Shown one piece after another: positions 1 to 5,420 of a stretch of 6,916 nucleotides of DNA. How positions within the stretch are numbered: position 1 is the stretch's first letter; the number at the start of each line of letters is the position of its first letter. The notes beneath the pieces were generated by a model. The model was not told the origin of the DNA and made no database searches. It saw nothing but the letters and a program-made list of their open reading frames with translations. This DNA is from an uncultured Pseudomonadota bacterium (GTDB lineage Bacteria; Myxococcota_A; UBA9042; CAIXZC01). Made by a program: the position numbers and the translations under genes. The stretch lies in assembly GCA_937884235.1 (NCBI GenBank), contig CALGBT010000949.1, forward strand, positions 1 to 6,916. The letters are read 5' to 3'.

Positions 1-1
1 C

Positions 2-268
2 TATGGCAACGATTCGGAGAAGCGCAACTGCCCCAACTGGTGCGCCCTGGCCACCGAAGGTGACACGAGCTACAGCACCTGCCAGAGTGGCAGCGGGTCC
101 GTTCCGGGAAACTATCGCAGTTGTGCCATGTCCTCCAGCACCCAGTGCGCATCAAACGTCTATACCTGGAAGACCGATTACCCGGACCAGAACGGCAACC
201 TTCACATCTATCTGGGCAATTGCTATTCCGACTACCCCAAGCTCCGCATCCGCTGTTCAGGATGGTAG
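2..268 (+). CDS. C-terminal part of a Cys-rich, probably exported protein of unknown function (5' end outside window)
   Basis: This frame is open from the window edge to the TAG at 266-268, giving 88 visible codons. The start lies upstream. I do not recognise the family. The visible part has seven cysteines, including a CPNWC motif, and is rich in Ser, Thr, Gly, Asn and Tyr. It lacks long hydrophobic stretches and ends in RCSGW. That composition is typical of disulfide-stabilised exported or surface proteins, for example the globular end of a pilin-like protein, but this is inference from composition only. No CxxCH heme motif is present. The other open frame here (from position 3) gives a monotonous Ala/Pro/Thr/Arg product and looks like a shadow. 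The last 12 bases overlap the end of the convergent glpD gene, and no terminator hairpin is visible between them. Confidence 0.6.
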   Translation, partial: YGNDSEKRNCPNWCALATEGDTSYSTCQSGSGSVPGNYRSCAMSSSTQCASNVYTWKTDYPDQNGNLHIYLGNCYSDYPKLRIRCSGW

Positions 269-1918
269 TGACGTGAAGCGGCGGCGATAATTGTCCATGG
301 CGGAACTGACTTCGCTTTGGGCAAGGAAGCCATGCTGCTGCAAGACATTGGCCACCGCCTCGGCTGCAGCGGACCCGTTGTCGGCGGTTCTGAAGTGGGC
401 GTACGTACGGCGCAGGAGCACGTCCTCAATGGTGGTGGCAAATTCGTCTCGGACGTGGAAATGCAACTCCGCCATTCTCAGCGTGGTGCACCCGGGAACC
501 ATCTCCGCCAGATTGCGATCCTGGGCCGCGAGATTGGCGATGGCGGTGGCCCTGACCCCGTAGCGGTTGGCAAGATAGTAGAGCCAGTCCGATGGAAGGG
601 TAGGGTGGTCGGATGCCAATCGGTGCCCCAACGCGGCACAACTGTCGAGGCCTTCCGCACCCGGCAGCCTTCTCGTCTTCGTGGCCCCGCCACGACGTGC
701 AACGATGCCCTGCAATGCCAGTAATTTAGCGGCTTTATCTGTTGTCTTCTTAGCCATCACTCGAAATGTTGTGAGCTTGCCTCCGGCGACCACTACGAGG
801 CGGTTGTCATAGGTCAGCAGGCGCTCCTCACGAGAGACATCTGAGGGGTCTACATCTTCTCGGGCGACCTCGTCATGGGGGGCCACCAGGGGACGGACTC
901 CGGCCCATGTACTGACCACGTCGCGAGGGGCCAGGTCAGCCTCGGGGAAATAGTGGTTGGCGATATTCAGCAAGTAGTCCACGTCATGCTGTGTAGCGGT
1001 GAGGCCGTCGTCAGGGTTGGGGCAGTCAGTATCGGTGGTGCCGATGTAAGTGTGAGTGATCCAGGGAACCGCGAAGGTTACCCGGTGGTCGCCCTGAATC
1101 GACTTCATGACGATGGCGTGGTTGAGCTTGAGTTTGGACTGCGGCAGGACAATGTGTGCCCCCTTGGTGGGGCGGAGCCAGCCCGGCGTCTGCGGCCGGG
1201 CGATGCCCAACACCTCGTCGGTCCACGGGCCCGCGGCAACGATTACCACTCGGGCATGCAGAATGGCCGAGGAGCCGCTGATGCTTTCCCTGACTTCCAG
1301 GGCCGTACCAGTGCCCTCTTTGCTCATGCCAGTGACAGTTGTTCTGGGAAAGAGCTGGGCCCCACACTGGGCGGCATCAATGGCTGTTTCCAGGGTGAGT
1401 CTGGCATCGTTGGTGGCGCAATCGTAGTAGCTGGCGGCGCCGACAAGTCCGGCCTGACGGAGGCTTGGTTCAAGGTTCCCAAGGGCCGCAGCCCGGTAGC
1501 TGCCACGAGGCCCCGGCGTGCGGAACGCCGCCATCATGCTGTAGAGCCAGGTACCCACTTTGATGGTACCGAGGCGAGGCCGTTCGCCGGCGTAGATCGG
1601 GAAGACAAAGGGCAGAGGGGCGACAAGGTGAGGCGCTAGCTTCATCAACCGCCATCGCTCAGTGACCGATTCGTGGACCAGACCGAGGCGGCCGTGCTCC
1701 AGATATCGTAGGCCGCCGTGAATCAGGCGGGACGAGCGACTCGAAGTGCCAGAAGCGAAATCACCTCGCTCCAGCAAGGCCACACCGTATCCTCGTAGGG
1801 CAGCATCACGGGCGATTCCGACGCCGGCGATGCCGCCGCCGATGATTGCGATATCAATTGTTGTCTTTGACTGATTGAGGAGGCGTTGTTGGATTTCGGA
1901 GGTGGAAAGAGCTTCCAC
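257..1918 (-). CDS. glpD: FAD-dependent glycerol-3-phosphate dehydrogenase
   Basis: This 553-residue protein should oxidise sn-glycerol 3-phosphate to dihydroxyacetone phosphate and pass electrons through FAD to the membrane quinone pool, as a peripheral membrane enzyme. The ADP-binding Rossmann motif IAIIGGGIAG lies near residues 23-32. It is followed by the family stretch TSSRSSRLIHGGLRYLE (about 58-74), YYDCATNDARL (164-174), KGAHIVLP (252-259), GTTDTDCPNPDDG (293-305), WAGVRPLV (338-345) and GGKLTTFRVMA (379-389). The C-terminal 150 residues form the usual helical DAO_C domain. The length resembles Bacillus-type GlpD (about 555) more than E. coli GlpD (about 500). The start is GTG. On the minus strand an AGGA lies 10 nt, and a GGGAG 2 nt, upstream of it, next to or within the stop of the preceding small gene. 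Translation is therefore probably coupled. A glycerol uptake or kinase gene is not visible in the window. Confidence 0.95.
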   Translation of the reverse strand: MEALSTSEIQQRLLNQSKTTIDIAIIGGGIAGVGIARDAALRGYGVALLERGDFASGTSSRSSRLIHGGLRYLEHGRLGLVHESVTERWRLMKLAPHLVAPLPFVFPIYAGERPRLGTIKVGTWLYSMMAAFRTPGPRGSYRAAALGNLEPSLRQAGLVGAASYYDCATNDARLTLETAIDAAQCGAQLFPRTTVTGMSKEGTGTALEVRESISGSSAILHARVVIVAAGPWTDEVLGIARPQTPGWLRPTKGAHIVLPQSKLKLNHAIVMKSIQGDHRVTFAVPWITHTYIGTTDTDCPNPDDGLTATQHDVDYLLNIANHYFPEADLAPRDVVSTWAGVRPLVAPHDEVAREDVDPSDVSREERLLTYDNRLVVVAGGKLTTFRVMAKKTTDKAAKLLALQGIVARRGGATKTRRLPGAEGLDSCAALGHRLASDHPTLPSDWLYYLANRYGVRATAIANLAAQDRNLAEMVPGCTTLRMAELHFHVRDEFATTIEDVLLRRTYAHFRTADNGSAAAEAVANVLQQHGFLAQSEVSSAMDNYRRRFTSLPS

Positions 1919-1924
1919 GACTCC

Positions 1925-2050
1925 CTATTCCTGGTCGAGACGTGAGGTGGAGGGCATCAACGAGACGACCGCCTGCATACTGGCATAGGAGAGACCTACC
2001 GCGAGGACGATTCCAAAGGCGATGATTCCCAGTGTGGCGAGCGTTTCCAT
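1925..2050 (-). CDS. 41-residue single-pass membrane peptide upstream of glpD
   Basis: The gene is short and unrecognised. It has an ATG at 2048-2050, preceded at 7 nt by a perfect AGGAGG on the minus strand. The product begins METLATLGIIAFGIVLAVGL, with one hydrophobic helix at about residues 5-31. A short polar tail follows, ending SRLDQE. The helix is followed by the only strong positive charge (Arg), and the N-terminus carries a Glu, so the topology is unclear. Its TAG stop is 6 nt from the glpD GTG, so the pair is probably co-transcribed and translationally coupled. The role is inferred only from context: a small membrane partner or anchor for the peripheral GlpD, or a regulatory leader peptide. 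An in-frame ATG farther upstream would add 32 residues of different character, but the ribosome binding site favours the short form. Confidence 0.7.
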   Translation of the reverse strand: METLATLGIIAFGIVLAVGLSYASMQAVVSLMPSTSRLDQE

Positions 2051-2057
2051 GTGCTTC

Positions 2058-2063
2058 CCTCCT
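2058..2063 (-). promoter_or_regulatory. Strong ribosome binding site that sets the start of the 41-residue peptide
   Basis: The minus strand reads AGGAGG here, 7 nt before the ATG at 2048-2050. No comparable site precedes the longer in-frame start at 2144-2146, so the short product is preferred. Confidence 0.75.
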
Positions 2064-2107
2064 GCTTGAAGGCACGCTTGGTTGTGCGCCTTCCCTTCCA
2101 ATTGGCA

Positions 2108-2136
2108 AGCGTAAGTCGGTGTATGATAGTCGTCAA
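2108..2136 (-). promoter_or_regulatory. Candidate sigma-70-type promoter for the small membrane peptide-glpD operon
   Basis: On the minus strand TTGACG (2131-2136) matches 5 of 6 bases of the -35 consensus. It is followed after exactly 17 bp by TACGCT (2108-2113), which keeps the first two and last bases of TATAAT. A run of seven T lies just upstream of the -35 box. This would give a leader of roughly 50 nt before the ATG at 2050. The -10 box is weak and this is inference from pattern only. A 7-bp inverted repeat (ACGCTTG 2074-2080 / CAAGCGT 2106-2112) reaches into the -10 box and could be an operator or leader hairpin. Confidence 0.4.
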
Positions 2137-2229
2137 AAAAACGCAAGGAAAAAGGACTGAGTGGGCGGTAGGGTGTAAAGTGTCACATCGGGGGACAAGG
2201 TGGACTGTCCTGCCGGGGGATCAGACTGA

Positions 2230-3165
2230 ATGGAAAGGTTGACCAAAGGGACCCAGCAGTTGTTGGACGACTTCTTGTGGCACGTGCGTTTTGAGCGGAA
2301 TCTGCGGCCGGCGACAGTGGTTGCCTATGAGCAGGACCTCATGCAGTTTCTGCGTTTCCTGTTGAAGACCGGCACCGGTAGCCCGAAGCGCGCGGACCGT
2401 GTGGCCATCATCGCGTTTCTGGAGCGGCGCCTGGATGAAGGCGTTGCGGTGCGCACCAGGGCTCGCAACTTGAGTTCGATCCGGCGGTTCTACAAGTATC
2501 TGCTGGAGGAGGGGAAAGTATCCGTAGATCCGACGGGGCTCGTGGAGTCCATGCGCCTGCCCTTCCGGATGCCTTCTATCCTCAGCGAAGAAGAAGTGGT
2601 CACGCTGCTTGATGCCCCCGATACCGACACCCTGGAAGGTCTCCGGGACAGGGCATTGCTGGAGTTCATGTACGCTTCGGGGGTTCGTGTTTCCGAAGCG
2701 TGCAATCTGGACCTCGAGGCCCTCTATCTGGGGGACGGATTGGTGCGGGTTATGGGCAAGGGGGAGAAGGAGCGCCTGGTCCCCTTGGCCTCGTCGGCAG
2801 TGGAGCGCCTGGAGGCCTACCTTGCCAAAGCGCGTGGAGACCTCCTCAGTCGCGCCAGCCGTGGCTATGCAGAGGCCCGGCACCGGGTATTCGTCAGCCG
2901 AAGGGGCAAAGGCCTGACGCGGCAGGGGGTGTGGAAGCTGATCCGCAAATACGCGCAGATCGCGGACCTGCGGGCCGATGTCCATCCCCACATGTTGCGT
3001 CACTGCTTTGCGACTCATCTCCTCATCAACGGGGCTGATCTGCGGGTCGTCCAGGCTCTCCTGGGCCATTCTGACATCGGTACCACGGAGGTCTACACGC
3101 ACCTGAGTCGCACTGATCTGCGGCGCAGTTACCTCTCGCATCACCCTCGTGCGCGCAGGCACTAG
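2230..3165 (+). CDS. xerD: Site-specific tyrosine recombinase, XerD-like
   Basis: The 311-residue protein belongs to the phage integrase / tyrosine recombinase family, whose Xer members resolve chromosome dimers at dif. The N-terminal SAM-like DNA-binding domain covers about residues 5-92, with the typical NLRPATVVAYEQDL. The catalytic domain covers about 115-310. All catalytic residues are seen: Arg153 (SGVRVSE), Lys177 (GKGEKERLVPL), His254 and Arg257 (HMLRHCFATHLL), His280 (LLGHSDI) and the nucleophile Tyr289 (VYTHL). Their spacing matches that of E. coli XerD as I recall it. GADLRVVQALLGHSD and the ending HHPRA resemble XerD more than XerC. The ATG at 2230 is preceded by GGGGGA at 2215-2220. 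The gene stands alone, and no integrase-type att repeats are visible, so a housekeeping role is more likely than a mobile one. A dif site was not found. Confidence 0.9.
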   Translation: MERLTKGTQQLLDDFLWHVRFERNLRPATVVAYEQDLMQFLRFLLKTGTGSPKRADRVAIIAFLERRLDEGVAVRTRARNLSSIRRFYKYLLEEGKVSVDPTGLVESMRLPFRMPSILSEEEVVTLLDAPDTDTLEGLRDRALLEFMYASGVRVSEACNLDLEALYLGDGLVRVMGKGEKERLVPLASSAVERLEAYLAKARGDLLSRASRGYAEARHRVFVSRRGKGLTRQGVWKLIRKYAQIADLRADVHPHMLRHCFATHLLINGADLRVVQALLGHSDIGTTEVYTHLSRTDLRRSYLSHHPRARRH

Positions 3166-3191
3166 CGCCGGCTGCGAATATCTTTAAACCC

Positions 3192-3220
3192 TTGATTTGT
3201 GAGGTTTGGTCTGGTCTACT
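3192..3220 (+). promoter_or_regulatory. Candidate promoter for the AOR-Nuo operon
   Basis: TTGATT (3192-3197) and TCTACT (3215-3220) are separated by exactly 17 bp, and each matches 4 of 6 consensus bases. It would leave a leader of about 85 nt before the ATG at 3312. That leader contains a GC-rich hairpin (GGGGC 3249-3253 / GCCCC 3260-3264) that is not followed by a U run. The match is modest, so it is offered as the best candidate in the 3166-3311 spacer rather than as a firm call. Confidence 0.35.
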
Positions 3221-3301
3221 CCGGGCGGTTTCGGGCGGGTCTCGGACTGGGGCTGAAGGGCCCCTGGCGACGACCAGCAATGGATGTCTCTGAACATAAG
3301 T

Positions 3302-3306
3302 GGAGG
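3302..3306 (+). promoter_or_regulatory. Ribosome binding site choosing ATG 3312 over GTG 3300
   Basis: GGAGG sits 5 nt before the ATG at 3312. The earlier in-frame GTG at 3300 has no purine-rich site upstream and overlaps this element, so the ATG is the better start. Confidence 0.7.
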
Positions 3307-3311
3307 ATGGG

Positions 3312-4868
3312 ATGGCGAGTCGGACTGTGGCGGAGATGAAAGCTGCGCATCGTGTTTTGGCCGAGTTCAAATTCGATGCAAAGGAACTGAACCGTGGGTA
3401 TGCCGACCGGTGGTTGCGCATCGACATCGGGGCCTTGGAGATTTCAGTCCACCCGGTAACACAGCAGATGAAGGACCTGTGGGTAGGTGGCAAGGGACTT
3501 GACCTCTGGCTGACATTTCGCGAGATCGATGCGACCACAACCTGGCAGAGTGAGCGCAATCCAATTTGCTTCTCATCCGGTCCCCTGGGCGGCACCACCA
3601 GTTACCCGGGCTCCGGCAAGACTCTGGTGACGGCCATTTCACCCATGACCGATTCCATGATCGATTGCAATGTCGGGGGCTATTTTGGCCCCTACCTGAA
3701 GTTCGCAGGCTTTGATGCCTTGATGGTAACGGGGAAGTCCTCCCAGGAGGTCATCGCCTACATTGATGCCGTGAACCACAAGGTCACCATCGAAACGGCC
3801 CCGGAGGAGTCCATTGATTCTCACGTCCTGGCGGAAGAGCTCACGGAGATGTACGCTGAGGATCGTCTGGACCGACGCAACGTCTCGGTGGTTGCTGCCG
3901 GGCGGGCCGCCCAGCACACGCGGTTTGGCGTTCTAAACTTCTCTTTCTACGACTGGCGTCGCCGGGTACCTCGTCTCAAGCAGGCGGGACGGGGTGGTGT
4001 TGGCACAGTATTTCGTGACAAGGGGCTCAAGGCGCTGGTGATCAGGAATCGCGGCATTACTCCCGCCTGGCGCATCGCCGAGAGCAAGGTCTCCCTGGCG
4101 GCCGCCACCAGCGTCTGTGATGACTGCGGCACTGATGTCAGTGGGGTGCGAGAGAGCATCGCCCGCTATTCGGCCGACCCCAACCGTCTCCTGGACATGC
4201 TTCAAGATATCCAGGATGCCAACGGGTTTATTTCCCGGGCGGCCATTGACGAGATCAGTCATCATACCGGCCAGACCCTCGGCCTGGTTTATGAATTGGC
4301 TACTTTCTGGGAGGCTTTCACCCTCGAGAAGCGCCCCAACGGTGGCGGCCCTCGGGTACGAGAGGAGTTGGCTGACCTGGTTCTGCGCCAGCTCTTTGCC
4401 CCTGGCGAGGAGCGGATCTTTGAGCCGGACAATGTGCGCGCCTATCTGGCGCCCGGAGCCTGGGGGCTACTCGCTGACCTCTTCGAGAAGACGCCGGCTG
4501 CGGAGGTTACACGGGCTCAGGTGAGCGAAGTAGTGGGCGGCACCGGGGCTTTTGTGGTGGCTGATGGGTCGGCGCATTGCCACGTGGAGGTCTTGCGTGA
4601 TGAGGTGGCGGCGGACGCCCGCCATTCATGTGGAGCGTGTACGCCATGCCGGGAAGGGTTGCCCGCCATTGTGCAAGTGCTGACGAAGATCGTGGAGGGG
4701 CATGGCACGGAGGCCGACCGGACTTTCGTGCGGACGGTGGCAGAGACCGTTGGAGCCACCAGCCTATGTGCCTTCGGCAAGCACGCCGCCGAGCCGATTC
4801 TGGGGGCTCTGGAAACCTGTGAGGAAGAGTTCGATGCCCACCTGGCAGGGCGGGAGGTGCAGGCATGA
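3312..4868 (+). CDS. AOR N-terminal domain fused to NuoE-type and flavin-less NuoF-type iron-sulfur modules
   Basis: The product has 518 residues. Residues about 28-250 are domain 1 of an aldehyde:ferredoxin oxidoreductase, which helps bind the tungsto/molybdopterin. Visible motifs are the strand WLRIDI then VGGKGL (58-63), YPGSGKTLVTAISPMT (98-113), GGYFGPYLKFAGFDALMVTGK (about 122-142) and QAGRGGVGTVFRDKGLKAL (224-242). A CDDC (269-272) leads into a NuoE-like helical segment (about 282-336: LLDMLQDIQDANGFIS, VYELATFWEAF). The usual NuoE [2Fe-2S] cysteine domain is absent. Residues about 370-407 (EPDNVRAYLAPGAWGLLADL) resemble the NuoF/HydB N-terminus. Residues 408-514 are its C-terminal [4Fe-4S] domain, with ligands Cys440, Cys443, Cys446 (SCGACTPCREG) and Cys486 (SLCAFG). 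The GRGGAGFPTG-type FMN/NADH region is missing between them. AOR domains 2/3 lie in the next gene, which overlaps by 4 bp (ATGA). Both chains are probably needed for activity. The substrate is unknown. Confidence 0.85.
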   Translation: MASRTVAEMKAAHRVLAEFKFDAKELNRGYADRWLRIDIGALEISVHPVTQQMKDLWVGGKGLDLWLTFREIDATTTWQSERNPICFSSGPLGGTTSYPGSGKTLVTAISPMTDSMIDCNVGGYFGPYLKFAGFDALMVTGKSSQEVIAYIDAVNHKVTIETAPEESIDSHVLAEELTEMYAEDRLDRRNVSVVAAGRAAQHTRFGVLNFSFYDWRRRVPRLKQAGRGGVGTVFRDKGLKALVIRNRGITPAWRIAESKVSLAAATSVCDDCGTDVSGVRESIARYSADPNRLLDMLQDIQDANGFISRAAIDEISHHTGQTLGLVYELATFWEAFTLEKRPNGGGPRVREELADLVLRQLFAPGEERIFEPDNVRAYLAPGAWGLLADLFEKTPAAEVTRAQVSEVVGGTGAFVVADGSAHCHVEVLRDEVAADARHSCGACTPCREGLPAIVQVLTKIVEGHGTEADRTFVRTVAETVGATSLCAFGKHAAEPILGALETCEEEFDAHLAGREVQA

Positions 4869-5420
4869 GCGAGAAAATCACCATCATAGTCAACGACAAA
4901 GAGGTTTTGGTGCGCCCCGGAACGAAGCTGCTGGCGGCGGTGCGCGAAGCTGGCTTCCGTATTCCCACGCTTTGCCAGCACAAGGATTTGACGCCGGGTG
5001 GCAAGTGTCGGCTGTGCACCTGCGAGGTGACGGTCAACGGCACCACGAGAATGGCCACGGCCTGCAATCTGGTGGTGAAAGAGCCATTGACTGTGCAGAC
5101 CGAGTCCCCGGCAGTAGTGGGGCATCGCAAGGTACTTGCAGAGATGTATCTGGGCCGTTGGCCGGAGGTTGCGGCGGTTAAGGCCATTGCCCGCCGTATG
5201 GGCGTGGAGTCGTCGCGGTTTGCGGCCGCCCCAAAGGACGATACGGCCAATGCCTGCATCCTCTGTGGCCGCTGTGTCTCGGCCTGCCGTGAGTTCGTGT
5301 TAGAGCGGGTTCTGCAGTTCGCCGGTCGGGGGCCGGGGCGGCACATCACCATGCCATTTGGCGATGTGGACCCCCACTGTATCGGTTGCACCTCGTGCGC
5401 CTACGTCTGCCCGACCGGAG
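4095..5420 (+). other. Nuo/hydrogenase-type E-F-G electron-transfer cassette lying between AOR domain 1 and AOR domains 2/3
   Basis: This span crosses the gene boundary at 4865-4868 and contains, in order, a NuoE N-terminal segment, a NuoF N-terminal scrap joined to the NuoF [4Fe-4S] domain, then a NuoG/HoxU-type [2Fe-2S] and twin [4Fe-4S] segment. It is flanked on the left by AOR domain 1 (about 3393-4060) and on the right by AOR domains 2/3 (from about 5460). Domain edges are approximate, because they were set by eye from family motifs. Confidence 0.75.
4853..4857 (+). promoter_or_regulatory. Ribosome binding site inside the end of the first AOR-Nuo gene
   Basis: GGAGG sits 7 nt before the ATG at 4865, within the last codons of the upstream gene. 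It supports independent or coupled initiation of the second subunit rather than read-through by frameshifting. Confidence 0.7.

Noticed and set aside
875..1639. A 254-codon plus-strand open frame inside glpD
   Set aside because: It is antisense to conserved GlpD motifs, with Gly/Arg/Val-rich composition and no family signature.
2051..2146. A 73-residue version of the small membrane protein starting at 2146
   Set aside because: The added 32 residues are polar and unlike the rest, they cover the proposed promoter, and the strong ribosome binding site serves the ATG at 2050.
2193..2210. GGACA/TGTCC inverted repeat before xerD as an operator
   Set aside because: The 5-bp arms are too short to separate from chance, and no convincing promoter accompanies them.
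2221..3162. A 313-codon open frame on the minus strand opposite xerD
   Set aside because: It lies wholly antisense to a gene with every catalytic residue of a tyrosine recombinase. Its product is rich in Gln, His, Pro and Arg with no recognisable motif, as expected from a GC-rich antisense frame.
3249..3264. GC-rich hairpin in the spacer after xerD as an intrinsic terminator
   Set aside because: The stem is only 5 bp and no T run follows it.
3300..3311. GTG at 3300 as the start of the first AOR-Nuo gene
   Set aside because: No ribosome binding site lies upstream of it, while GGAGG at 3302-3306 is well placed for the ATG at 3312.
3166..3311. dif recombination site or integrase attachment repeats next to xerD
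   Set aside because: No 28-bp site with the two partly inverted 11-bp Xer arms and no flanking direct repeats could be seen.
4507..5391. Long minus-strand open frames (up to 294 codons) opposite the junction of the two AOR-Nuo genes
   Set aside because: The plus strand carries clear iron-sulfur motifs on both sides. The minus-strand products are Arg/Pro/Ser-rich shadows without domains.
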